From: JANWYT01 sp046719465
GTDB lineage: Bacteria > Chloroflexota > Anaerolineae > Aggregatilineales > Phototrophicaceae
DNA length: 23,575 bases
Direction: 5' to 3'
Assembly: GCA_046719465.1 (NCBI GenBank)
Contig: JBDNCV010000058.1
Location: forward strand, 1-23,575
Both the position numbers and the translations under genes were made by a program. Position 1 is the first letter of the stretch; each line of letters begins with the position of its first letter. Shown here in pieces: positions 1-6,895 of this stretch. The notes beneath the pieces are model-generated. The model ran no database searches and had not been told where the DNA came from. It was given only the letters and a program-made list of their open reading frames with translations.

Positions 1-1314
1 GGGGTTGGGGGTTGGCTCGTCAGGGGGCAGCTCCAGCTCCGGCGTGGGGGTGGCCTGCTGGAGGCCCAAGCGCGGGATGCTCACGCCGCAGTTGTTGAGC
101 AAGAAGTCGTAGGCGTCGATCAAGTCGGCGGGCGTGTTTTCGGTGATGAGTTCAGCGCCGCGCCGCAGGAACTCGCTGGCGCGGGCGCAGTTGCCCTGCT
201 CGTAGTACATGTTGGCCGCCCACCACCAATGGCGCGGGTTGGGTGAGTTAAGGCGGGTCGCTTCCTCTAGGGATTGCAGGGCGGCGGCGTTCTGGTTGAC
301 GCTGCGCTGCGCCCGCCCCAGCAGGTAAAAACAGTTGTAGCTGGTAGGGTTATAGTCCACGCACTGCTGCAAGTAGGGGATGGCTTGGGCGGGGTCGCCG
401 AGGTCGCTGTAGTAGATGCGCCCCAGCCAGAACAGCACCAGCGTGTTCTCGGCGTTCATCTGGCGGGCGGCTTGCAAAATGTCAATCGCGCCTTGATAGT
501 TCGGGTCAGGCGGGCGCAGTTGGATCCGCGCGATGTCCACGGCCACGGTCGCGGCCACGCCGGGCAGCTCGCTCATGGCGATGTCGTAGGCCGCGCGGAA
601 GTCGTTCAGCGCCCCCGCAAATTCAAAGAAACCGGCCTCGCGGATCAACCCGCGCACCCACAGCGCCTCAGCGTCGTCGGGGTCGTCGTTGAGCACTTCG
701 TCCACGAGGCTCCGCGCGCGCGCATACTGCTCGTCGATGTACAGCACGCGCGCGAGGTAAACGCGGGCGCGGGTGTTCTCAGGGTCGAGCGTGATGGCGT
801 GCAGCGCAGCGCTCATCCCGCCCGCGATGTCGCCGCTGTTGGCCAGCGCCCACCCGCGAATCGCCCACGCATCCGAGTTGAACGGGTCAGCCATGATCGC
901 CCGCTGCGAGGCTTCCACGGCCTGCTCGGTGCTGCCCGCCAGCAGCAGCCCCAACGCCACCCGGTTGTGAATCCCTACATTGTTCGGGATCGCCCCCAGC
1001 GACACTTGGTAGCTGCGGACGGCCTCGGCCGTGTTGCCCACCTGCCATGCGTTGTCGCCCGCGATCAGGTTCTGACGCGGGTCTTGGGTGGGCGTGGGCG
1101 GCGGCGCGCTGAGCGTGGCCATCTGCTGGTTGAGGTTCTCCGTCAGCGCTTGGGCCACCTCGCTCATCTGGTCTTGAATCACTTCCCGCTGCTCCATCAG
1201 GCGGGACGCGCCCAAGATCACCCCCATCGTAACAAGCAGCAGCACCAGCGTCCGCATGGGGAAGATGCTGCGGCGCGGCGGGCGACGGTAGCGTTTGGGG
1301 GTGCGAATGTTCAT
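1..1314 (-). CDS. TPR-repeat membrane-anchored protein, third of a paralogous trio (3' end outside window)
   Basis: The reading frame stays open from an ATG at 1314 to the left edge, giving 438 codons without the stop. The start is fixed by a 4-bp ATGA overlap with the stop of the preceding gene, which implies translational coupling. A basic N-terminus (MNIRTPKRYRRPPRRS) precedes one hydrophobic helix (about residues 20-35), then a Pro/Thr linker (APPPTPTQ) and at least eight TPR-like helical repeats. The end seen here is a Pro/Glu-rich tail, so the true stop is probably close. Four cysteines occur: a pair ten residues apart (QQC, YNC), one in QGNC and one in NNC. The QGNC cysteine lies 48 residues after the pair, against 14 in the two upstream paralogues, as if one extra 34-residue TPR were inserted. 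TPRs mediate protein-protein contacts. The partner is unknown, and an extracytoplasmic location is inferred from the single N-terminal anchor. Confidence 0.85.
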   Translation of the reverse strand, partial: MNIRTPKRYRRPPRRSIFPMRTLVLLLVTMGVILGASRLMEQREVIQDQMSEVAQALTENLNQQMATLSAPPPTPTQDPRQNLIAGDNAWQVGNTAEAVRSYQVSLGAIPNNVGIHNRVALGLLLAGSTEQAVEASQRAIMADPFNSDAWAIRGWALANSGDIAGGMSAALHAITLDPENTRARVYLARVLYIDEQYARARSLVDEVLNDDPDDAEALWVRGLIREAGFFEFAGALNDFRAAYDIAMSELPGVAATVAVDIARIQLRPPDPNYQGAIDILQAARQMNAENTLVLFWLGRIYYSDLGDPAQAIPYLQQCVDYNPTSYNCFYLLGRAQRSVNQNAAALQSLEEATRLNSPNPRHWWWAANMYYEQGNCARASEFLRRGAELITENTPADLIDAYDFLLNNCGVSIPRLGLQQATPTPELELPPDEPTPNP

Positions 1315-2549
1315 GCGGCGTCCTCTGTCGCTGGCTCGGCGGTCGGGGTGGGCGCAGCGGGCATCCCCCCGCCGAGGCACTGCGGGTCGCCCGCCAGCGC
1401 CGCTAAACCTTCATTGATGATGGCGAGGTCGCCCTCGGCGCTGCTGCGGGCGCTGGCGATGCGCTGCGACTCGGTCAGCAGTTGGCGGGCTTGGTCGCAC
1501 TGGCGCAGGTAATAGTAAGAAAGTCCCAGCATATAGCGACACTGCAAGCTGTCAGGGGCATACGTCAAGCAAGCGTCGAAGGCGGCGCGGCTGGCTTCAA
1601 AATCGCGCTGGCTGTAACGGAACATGCCTAAGCGGTACTGCGCGGGGGTGAAGGTCGGGTCAGCGTCGACGGCATCCTGACACAAACCGAGGGCGCGGTT
1701 GAACTCGCCGATTTTGCGGTAGGCCTCGCATTGGCGCAGCAGGGCGCGCGCGTTGCGCGGCTGCATCCCCAAGATGCGGTCGTAAAGGTCGATAGCCTCT
1801 TGGTTGCGATCCAGCGAGAGCAGCAAAAAGGCCAGCTCAAAATAGGGCGGCAGCAGCGTCGGGTTCAGTTGGATGGCCGTGCGCAGCTCGGCGATGGCCA
1901 TGTCGTAGTTGCCGGTTTGCGTCAGCACCATGCCCAGCGCCCAATAGGCGCGCGCGTCGCTTGGGGAAAGTTCGGTGGCCATGCGGGCGCTGTCGATAGC
2001 TTCGCGCCAGCGCGCTTCCCCGGCATAGGCGCGCGAGATGGCCTCATACAGCGGGCCGAAACGGTTGTCGATGTTCATCCCTTGCAGCGCGACCGGAATC
2101 GCGGCGGCCGATTGACCGAGCCACGCCATTGCGCGCGTCTTGAGGGCATAGCCGCGCACGTCGCCCGGGGCCGTGTTGGTGATCGTGTTGGCCACCCGCA
2201 GCGCGTCCGCTGGCTGCTGCGCGTCGATCAGCAGTTGGCCGTATTCGTAGAGAAAGTCGACGTTGTTGGGGCGCTGGGCAATGGCCGCCTCGTAAGCTGC
2301 CAACGCTGTGGGGTAGTCGCCGCTGCGCTGCGCCAGCATGGCCCGTTCGATCCACTCGCGCGGCAGGGGCGTCGGCGTGGGCGCGTTCCCCAACAGGGCA
2401 TAGGCCGCGCTGCTGATGATCTGCGGCTGCGACTCTACTAAGAAGGCCATGCCCGCCAGCAGCGCCCCCATCCACAGCAGCGCCCGCCACGGGAAGCCGC
2501 GCCGCCGCTCGCGGAAGAAAGGTTCTCGATAGTCGCGCCGGATGTGCAT
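1311..2549 (-). CDS. TPR-repeat membrane-anchored protein, second of the trio
   Basis: This is a 412-residue protein starting MHIRRDYREPFF. The frame extends further upstream, but the upstream part would overlap the proline-repeat tail of the preceding gene. The ATG at 2549 sits one base after that gene's TAA (TAA-G-ATG), and its product aligns with the N-terminus of the paralogue, so I chose it. A basic N-terminus precedes one membrane helix (about residues 22-38), a Pro/Thr linker (NAPTPTPLP, 55-63) and about nine TPRs (64-385), then a Pro/Thr/Glu tail. Cysteines lie at 274, 290, 327, 337, 351 and 391. The first five have exactly the same spacing (16, 37, 10, 14) as in the neighbouring paralogue. 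This suggests structural disulfides and an outward-facing domain, which is inference. The function is unknown; a scaffold or assembly role would fit TPRs. Confidence 0.9.
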   Translation of the reverse strand: MHIRRDYREPFFRERRRGFPWRALLWMGALLAGMAFLVESQPQIISSAAYALLGNAPTPTPLPREWIERAMLAQRSGDYPTALAAYEAAIAQRPNNVDFLYEYGQLLIDAQQPADALRVANTITNTAPGDVRGYALKTRAMAWLGQSAAAIPVALQGMNIDNRFGPLYEAISRAYAGEARWREAIDSARMATELSPSDARAYWALGMVLTQTGNYDMAIAELRTAIQLNPTLLPPYFELAFLLLSLDRNQEAIDLYDRILGMQPRNARALLRQCEAYRKIGEFNRALGLCQDAVDADPTFTPAQYRLGMFRYSQRDFEASRAAFDACLTYAPDSLQCRYMLGLSYYYLRQCDQARQLLTESQRIASARSSAEGDLAIINEGLAALAGDPQCLGGGMPAAPTPTAEPATEDAA

Positions 2550-2550
2550 C

Positions 2551-3795
2551 TTAGACGCCTCCAATCGGCGTGGGCGGGATGGGCGTGGGCGGGATGGGCG
2601 TGGGGAGCTGCTGCCCTTGATAGCCGGCACAGTTGCGGGTGACGTTCGTCAAGCCGATGGTAATCGACTCAATCACTTGGGGCACACGCGCCCGCTGGAG
2701 CGACTCGTTGAGCACCGTCCACGCTTGGTCGCATTGGCCGAGGAAATAATGCGCCAGCCCGCGAATGTAGTAGCACTCAATGAACTCACCACCCAGCTCG
2801 ATGCAGGTGTTGAAGCTGTCAATCGAGCCTTCATAGTTGCGGCGGCTGTAGCGAAGCTGCCCAAGCATGCGGTGCGCGTCGGCGTACCGTGGGTCAATCG
2901 TGAGCGCGCGCTGGCAGAACGGCTCGGCCTCTTGAAACAAGCCAACGGCGGCATACGTCTCGCACTTGCGGAGCCACGCGCGGGCGTTGTTCGGGTCTAG
3001 CTCGATCAAGCGGTCATAGATGGCGACGGCCATTTCCTCTTGGTTCAAACGGCGGTAGAGGGCGGCCAGCTCGAAGTAAGGGGCGGTGATGTTGGGGTTG
3101 ATGGCGATGGCCTGCTCGAGCTGGGCGATGGCGTCGTTCCAACGCCCGACCCACGTCAGCGGGAAGGCGTAGGCGCGGCGCACGCTGGCGTCCATCGGGT
3201 TCTGGCGGATGGCCAGATCGCCGCGCTGAAGCGCCTCTTGGTAGCGCCCGATGTTGGTATAGGCGATGGCCAGCGCCCCGTTGAGCGGCGCAAATGGGAT
3301 GCCCAATTCCACGCCGCTGGTGGCGTAGGGGATAGCGCGGGCCGGGTCGCTCCAGACGAGGGCGTTGGCCGCCAGCGCATAGCCGCGCGGGTCTTGTGGG
3401 TCTAGCTCGATGATGCGCACGCCGAGCGCTTCCGCTTCGCGGTTGCGCTCCAGCTCGATCAAGATGCGGCCATATTCGTACAGGTAATCGATATTGTTGG
3501 GCTGCTGCTGCACAGCCATAGCGTACAGCCGTTCGGCGTTGACCATATCGCCGCGCAAGTAGAACTGGTGCGCTTCTTGCGCGCGCACCGAGGCAAAGGG
3601 CGTAGCGGTAGGGGCCATGCCGATGGCATCCAGCGCGGCCAACTGCAGCGGCTGATAGTACACACTCACCGCCAACGGAATCCCCACGATCAAGCCCAAC
3701 ATGACCAAGATATACACAAGGCGGCCGATGCTGCGGCGCTTGCTGAAGAAGGGTTTTTGATAGTTGCGTTGAACAGGCGTCGAATGACGATACAT
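2551..3795 (-). CDS. TPR-repeat membrane-anchored protein, first of the trio
   Basis: This is a 414-residue protein from the ATG at 3795 (MYRHSTPVQRNYQKPFF). An in-frame GTG at 3810 would add five residues; neither start has a good Shine-Dalgarno, and I prefer the ATG because the N-terminus then matches the paralogue. A basic segment (1-25) is followed by a membrane helix (about 27-47), a linker (APTATP, 61-66) and about nine TPRs (70-385). The tail is made of repeated PPTPI units. Cysteines are at 278, 294, 331, 341, 355 and 389. It is the first gene of a tightly packed three-gene unit (1-bp gap, then 4-bp overlap) with a possible promoter just upstream. The topology predicts a small cytoplasmic N-terminus and a large external TPR domain. 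No specific function can be assigned from sequence. Confidence 0.88.
   Translation of the reverse strand: MYRHSTPVQRNYQKPFFSKRRSIGRLVYILVMLGLIVGIPLAVSVYYQPLQLAALDAIGMAPTATPFASVRAQEAHQFYLRGDMVNAERLYAMAVQQQPNNIDYLYEYGRILIELERNREAEALGVRIIELDPQDPRGYALAANALVWSDPARAIPYATSGVELGIPFAPLNGALAIAYTNIGRYQEALQRGDLAIRQNPMDASVRRAYAFPLTWVGRWNDAIAQLEQAIAINPNITAPYFELAALYRRLNQEEMAVAIYDRLIELDPNNARAWLRKCETYAAVGLFQEAEPFCQRALTIDPRYADAHRMLGQLRYSRRNYEGSIDSFNTCIELGGEFIECYYIRGLAHYFLGQCDQAWTVLNESLQRARVPQVIESITIGLTNVTRNCAGYQGQQLPTPIPPTPIPPTPIGGV
2563..2607 (-). repeat. Three 15-bp tandem units coding for PPTPI
   Basis: Three head-to-tail 15-bp units of the type GATGGGCGTGGGCGG (plus strand) code for the PPTPI repeats at the C-terminus of the first TPR protein. 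The outer units differ by a few bases. Short tandem units in a proline linker like this can change number by slippage. Confidence 0.8.
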
Positions 3796-3827
3796 TGGGC
3801 GGGCATCCACTGACCACTTGAAATCAA

Positions 3828-3856
3828 AGGGTAATCGCCCAAGTCGGGCGCGTCAA
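3828..3856 (-). promoter_or_regulatory. Possible sigma-70-like promoter of the TPR operon
   Basis: Read on the minus strand, TTGACG (3856-3851) is separated by exactly 17 bp from TACCCT (3833-3828). The -35 is good (5 of 6) and the -10 is weak (3 of 6). The predicted start of transcription is about 25 bases before the ATG at 3795. The spacer itself contains an inverted repeat (CGCCC-GACTT-GGGCG). Confidence 0.4.
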
Positions 3857-3868
3857 GCGTGACACGCT
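3856..3868. promoter_or_regulatory. 13-bp perfect inverted repeat next to the -35 (possible operator)
   Basis: AGCGTG-A-CACGCT is a perfect 6-bp inverted repeat around a single central base. It abuts the -35 hexamer of the possible TPR-operon promoter, a normal place for a dimeric regulator to bind. I saw no other copy in the window. The cognate regulator is unknown. Confidence 0.35.
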
Positions 3869-3919
3869 GTGGGTAGGCTAAGCAGAGGGTGAATGAGAGG
3901 GATCAGGCCAGAAACGCAG

Positions 3920-3943
3920 CAGGGCGAGCCATCGCCCGCCCTG
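3920..3943 (-). terminator. Hairpin downstream of the glsB-like gene
   Basis: A 7-bp stem, CAGGGCG/CGCCCTG with a 10-base loop, lies 25 bp after the stop of the glsB-like gene. There is no clear T tract after it on the minus strand (CTGCGTTTCTGG), so intrinsic termination is only possible. The remaining bases of 3796-3967 show only the promoter and operator candidates listed separately. Confidence 0.3.
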
Positions 3944-3967
3944 ACAGGTTGAGAAGTGCCGACGGCG

Positions 3968-4300
3968 CTAGGCGCGCAGCTTGCGCTTGCCGCTGTTCTG
4001 AGTGAGGAAGTCCGCCAGCGCGATGAGCAGCACCGCGCCGATCACGCCTGCCACCAGCGGGATGTTGGCCAGCCCGCCCAGCCCCAGCGCGCTCAACACA
4101 AAGTTACCGAAGATGCCGCCCGCCAGCCCCAGCAGGATATTCCCCAAAATGCCGAAGCCGCGCCCTTTCGTCAACTGCCCCGCGAGGAAGCCGATCAAGC
4201 CCCACACGAACAGCGCGATAATCAACCCGCCGAGGCCCCACGCCGCGCTAAACGCCACATAGGCCAGCAGCACCAACAGCAAAATCCCGACGACGCTCAT
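3968..4300 (-). CDS. GlsB/YeaQ/YmgE-type small membrane protein (Transgly_assoc family)
   Basis: This is a 110-residue, almost entirely hydrophobic protein. The start at 4300 (MSVVGILLLV) is chosen because AAGGAGAGAG lies about ten bases upstream; a GTG at 4321 would lie before this ribosome site. The family signature is visible at about residues 34-66: GLIGFLAGQL, then GRGFGILGNILLGLAGGIFG with its glycine periodicity. A further TM segment lies at about 80-97 and a basic tail (GKRKLRA) ends the protein. Typical members are about 80 residues with three helices; this one has an additional N-terminal helix (about 5-30). The family is small stress-related inner-membrane proteins of unclear biochemical role, and the name 'transglycosylase-associated' does not establish an activity. 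A 40-residue hydrophobic ORF lies 74 bp upstream on the same strand. Confidence 0.88.
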   Translation of the reverse strand: MSVVGILLLVLLAYVAFSAAWGLGGLIIALFVWGLIGFLAGQLTKGRGFGILGNILLGLAGGIFGNFVLSALGLGGLANIPLVAGVIGAVLLIALADFLTQNSGKRKLRA

Positions 4301-4374
4301 GAGGTTCTCTCTCCTTACCACCTTGCTTGCACGTAACTACCTATACGCAAGCTGCCCCCAAAAGTTGCAGGCAG

Positions 4375-4497
4375 CTACCCCAACCATCCCACGCCCAGCA
4401 GCCCGAACAAGAAGCTAAGCACAAGCCCAAACGGGCCAAGCACAAGCATGAACAGCCCCAACAGCAGCATCAGCAGTTCAATCGGATCAATGTTCAT
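4375..4497 (-). CDS. Candidate 40-residue hydrophobic small membrane protein
   Basis: This short ORF begins MNIDPIELLMLLLGLF and continues with leucine/glycine-rich sequence to GVGWLG and a TAG stop. After a seven-residue acidic head (MNIDPIE), residues 8-39 are almost all hydrophobic, enough for one long or two short membrane helices, with a Gly-Pro turn near residue 21. A GAGGG element lies about nine bases before the ATG, and a TATACT -10-like box lies about 36 bases before it. It is followed after 74 bp by the glsB-like gene on the same strand. Without this ORF, 4301-4563 would be an unexplained gap between two genes. I do not recognise a family. It is below the usual gene-calling length, so chance remains possible. 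Confidence 0.5.
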   Translation of the reverse strand: MNIDPIELLMLLLGLFMLVLGPFGLVLSFLFGLLGVGWLG

Positions 4498-4532
4498 CGC
4501 GGTTGTCCCTCGCAACCTAGCGCATTTTCTTA

Positions 4533-4538
4533 AGTATA
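4533..4538 (-). promoter_or_regulatory. Possible -10 box for the small ORF and glsB-like gene
   Basis: TATACT on the minus strand (5 of 6 to consensus) would start transcription about 30 bases before the 40-residue ORF at 4497. No good -35 is present at 16-18 bp (TTGTGG occurs but only 14 bp away). It lies just after the stop of the sensor kinase gene. Confidence 0.35.
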
Positions 4539-4563
4539 CGCCGACCTGTGCGCCACAACGTCG

Positions 4564-6045
4564 TCACAACGGTGGGTGAATCGGCAGGCGGACGCGCACC
4601 GTCGTCCCCTTGCCGATGCCGTCGCTGTGGATGCTGATCTTGCCGCCGTGCGCGTGGACGATCTCCTGCGCGATGGCCAGCCCCAGCCCTGTGCCGCGTT
4701 TGGGGCCGCGCGATTTGTCCACCTGATAGAAGCGCTCGAACAGCCGCGGCAAATCCTCAGCGGGGATGCCGATGCCGTTATCCTCGACGATGATCTCGAC
4801 CTCGTGCGGGTAAGGTTGGGTGCGCACGATCACCTGACCCCCATTCTCGGTAAACTTGAGCGCGTTGCTCAGCAGGTTGGTTAGCACCTGCGCGAGCCGG
4901 TCGCCGTCGGCGCTGATGGGCGGCAGCGGGGCGAGGCGCGTCTGAAGGGTGATGTTCTTACGCTGCGCCATCACCATCAGCCGCTCAGTCAGCGCGTTGA
5001 TAAGCAGGTTCACATCCACTTGACTGTGCTTGAGCGTCAGGCCGCCCGCCTGCATGCGGATCAAATCGGTCAGCTCGTTGACCAAGCGGTTGAGGCGCGC
5101 CGCTTCCTCGTAGATGATGCGGGCGGCCTGCTGCGGGTCGCGGGCCGCCCCGTCTAGCACGGCCTGCGCGTAGCCCTGAATCGAGGTGAGCGGCGTTTTG
5201 AGATCGTGCGAGACGTTAGCGAGGAAGTCGCGCTGGGCGTTTTGGGTCGCGCGGACTTCTTGGCTCATGATGTTGAACTCCTGCGCCAACTCACGAATTT
5301 CGGGCGGCCCGACCTCGGGGACGCGCTGTTCGTACTGGCCTTGAGTCACCGCGCGCACGCCGTTGAGCAGGCTGCCGAGCGGCCTCAGAAGGCTTTGACT
5401 GATGAAGGCCGCCATAAACACCGCCAGCAGCACCGCCGCGCCGGTCGCGCGCAGCAGCGCGGGCAGGATGTCGCTGCTGAACTGCGCCAGCGCCTGCCCC
5501 AGCGTCACCGTCGGGGTTGGCTCGGCCACGATGAGGATGCTCTCGATGCTGGCGCGCCGCAGCGTGTTGAGGCTGCGCGTGACCCCCCCGAACAGCCAGA
5601 TGGTGTTGTCGGGGTCGGTGAAGCGCCCGTAAATCTGCTGGCTGCCGGGCATGAGCGTCCGCCCCAGCCCCGCGCTGAAGAACTCCTCGTTGTTCACGAC
5701 GATGTCGGCCTGCACATCGTACACGCCTGCGCTGTCGTGGATGACAAGGGTGTTGTTGTCGATTTGCGCCAGCCACAGCACACGCACGCCGCGCGTCTGA
5801 GCGAAATCATCGAGGACGCTGCGAACTTGGCCGAGCCGCCGCTGGCCGAGGATGTCGGCGGTTGAGAATTGATCGAGCAAGCCGCGCACGTTCAAGCCCT
5901 GCACGATGGCTGCCAGCCGCGCGTAAACCTGCGCGGGTGGGGCGGGCTGCGTCCCCAGCACGACGATCAACGCCAGCGAGAGCGACGCCAGCGTGGCCAA
6001 CAGCAGCACGATGTAGCTTAAAAACAGCCGTGTGCGCAGGCGCAT
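4564..6045 (-). CDS. Membrane sensor histidine kinase (HAMP-HisKA-HATPase)
   Basis: This is a 493-residue protein. TM1 is at about 7-31 and an extracytoplasmic sensor domain at about 32-192. TM2 (about 193-220) leads into a HAMP linker (about 217-268). The dimerisation/phosphoacceptor helix has H280 in NVSHDLKTPLTSI, and the ATPase domain shows the N box (NLLSNALKF, N394), G1 (EDNGIGIP, 421-428) and G2 (GTGLGLAI, 451-458). All catalytic motifs are intact. The enzyme autophosphorylates on His280 and passes phosphate to its partner regulator. The start at 6045 lies three bases after the stop of the response regulator gene, so they form one operon and a cognate pair. The sensed signal cannot be read from the sequence. 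It resembles PhoR/ResE-type kinases in layout, but nothing here ties it to phosphate. Confidence 0.96.
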   Translation of the reverse strand: MRLRTRLFLSYIVLLLATLASLSLALIVVLGTQPAPPAQVYARLAAIVQGLNVRGLLDQFSTADILGQRRLGQVRSVLDDFAQTRGVRVLWLAQIDNNTLVIHDSAGVYDVQADIVVNNEEFFSAGLGRTLMPGSQQIYGRFTDPDNTIWLFGGVTRSLNTLRRASIESILIVAEPTPTVTLGQALAQFSSDILPALLRATGAAVLLAVFMAAFISQSLLRPLGSLLNGVRAVTQGQYEQRVPEVGPPEIRELAQEFNIMSQEVRATQNAQRDFLANVSHDLKTPLTSIQGYAQAVLDGAARDPQQAARIIYEEAARLNRLVNELTDLIRMQAGGLTLKHSQVDVNLLINALTERLMVMAQRKNITLQTRLAPLPPISADGDRLAQVLTNLLSNALKFTENGGQVIVRTQPYPHEVEIIVEDNGIGIPAEDLPRLFERFYQVDKSRGPKRGTGLGLAIAQEIVHAHGGKISIHSDGIGKGTTVRVRLPIHPPL

Positions 6046-6048
6046 GAC

Positions 6049-6732
6049 TTAGTCCACGCTGAACTTGTAGCCCACGCCCCACACGGTTTCGATGCTGGCT
6101 TGCATCCCGGCCAGTTTATGGCGCAAGTGGGCCACGTGAACATCTACCGTGCGCGTCTCACCTGCGAAGTTGTACCCCCATACCACGTCCAAGAGCCGTT
6201 CACGGCTGAACACCATGCCTTTGTTCTCGGCCAGCATGAGCAGCAGGTCAAACTCTTTCATGCGCAGGTCAACCGTGCGCCCGTCCACCTTGACGACGCG
6301 CGACAACGGGTTAATGACGAGGTTGTTGATGACGATAGGCTGAGTGTCGCTGTCGGGCAGGTTGCGTTTCTCAACGCGGCGCAGGATCGCTTTGATCCGC
6401 GCCACCAATTCGCGCGGGTTAAACGGCTTCGTCAGGTAGTCGTCCGCGCCCAGTTCCAGCCCAACGATCTTGTCGATGTCGTCGCTGCGAGCCGTGAGCA
6501 TGATGATCGGCAGGTCAGAGGTCGCGCGGACGCGGCGGCAGATCTCCCAGCCGTCCACGCCGGGCAGCATCAGATCCAGCACGACCAGAGCGGGCGGCTT
6601 CTCAGTGATGATCTTAAGCGCCTGATGCCCATCGTTGGCATACTCGACGAGGTAACCCTCCTGTTCGATGTACATCCGCGCGAGGTCGATGATGCGCTGC
6701 TCATCATCGACAATCAGGATGGTATCGGCCAT
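6049..6732 (-). CDS. OmpR/PhoB-family response regulator
   Basis: This 227-residue regulator has a receiver domain at 1-120: acidic pair D9/D10, phosphoacceptor D53 in VVLDLMLPGVDGW, T80 and K102 in LTKPF. A winged-helix DNA-binding domain follows at about 130-227, with TRTVDVHVAHLRHKL as the recognition-helix region and VWGVGYKF at the end. The start at 6732 is supported by GAGGAGG eight bases upstream. It is the first gene of the pair with the sensor kinase. A single upstream region with a CATAAT box and an 11-bp-spaced direct repeat (GTGTAA/GTGTGA, plus strand) could support autoregulation. Phosphorylation by the adjacent kinase would drive DNA binding, as known for the family; the target genes are unknown. 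Confidence 0.97.
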   Translation of the reverse strand: MADTILIVDDEQRIIDLARMYIEQEGYLVEYANDGHQALKIITEKPPALVVLDLMLPGVDGWEICRRVRATSDLPIIMLTARSDDIDKIVGLELGADDYLTKPFNPRELVARIKAILRRVEKRNLPDSDTQPIVINNLVINPLSRVVKVDGRTVDLRMKEFDLLLMLAENKGMVFSRERLLDVVWGYNFAGETRTVDVHVAHLRHKLAGMQASIETVWGVGYKFSVD

Positions 6733-6769
6733 GCGCTGCGCCTCCTCAATGGGTTGCCTTTACATCTTG

Positions 6770-6823
6770 ATTATGGCGCACAAGCGGTCAAAAAAGCGCG
6801 TCCGATGTGTAAATTTTGTGTGA
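6770..6823 (-). promoter_or_regulatory. Putative promoter region of the two-component operon
   Basis: On the minus strand a CATAAT box (6775-6770) has no good -35 at the normal distance. Upstream of it, two similar half-sites (plus strand GTGTAA at 6807-6812 and GTGTGA at 6818-6823) are spaced 11 bp start to start, the helical spacing typical of OmpR-family sites. A TTGACC (6791-6786) is present but only 10 bp from the box. Confidence 0.3.
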
Positions 6824-6858
6824 TCGGGGGGATGCCTACGCCCCCTGACCTATATTTG

Positions 6859-6895
6859 GTAGGTAGGGGCGACCCAACGGGTCACCCCTACCTAC
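6859..6895. repeat. Long palindrome (17-bp arms) overlapping a stop codon
   Basis: GTAGGTAGGGGCGACCC, then AAC, then GGGTCACCCCTACCTAC: the arms are complementary at 16 of 17 positions. The right arm contains the TAG stop (6894-6892) of the neighbouring HEAT/membrane protein gene. From general knowledge, GTAGGGGCGACCC-type palindromes occur as dispersed REP-like repeats in several bacterial phyla. It may also act as a bidirectional transcript end, since no T tract follows. Confidence 0.75.

Noticed and set aside
274..1512. Long plus-strand open frame of about 412 codons
   Set aside because: It lies opposite two TPR genes, has no recognisable domain, and its Arg/His/Gln/Val-rich composition is typical of an antisense frame in GC-rich DNA. 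The same holds for other long opposite-strand frames such as 7186-8190 and 13315-14634.
2550..2630. Upstream extension of the second TPR protein
   Set aside because: It would read through the proline-repeat end of the previous gene and gives a low-complexity Ser/Arg/Pro stretch. The ATG at 2549 matches the paralogue.
3796..3810. GTG start at 3810 for the first TPR gene
   Set aside because: It is possible but adds only five residues and has no better ribosome site; the ATG at 3795 is preferred, with moderate certainty.
4564..6732. Assigning the two-component pair as PhoR/PhoB
   Set aside because: The domain order fits, but so do many other systems. It is 12 kb from pst, and no pho-box-like sequence could be tied to it.
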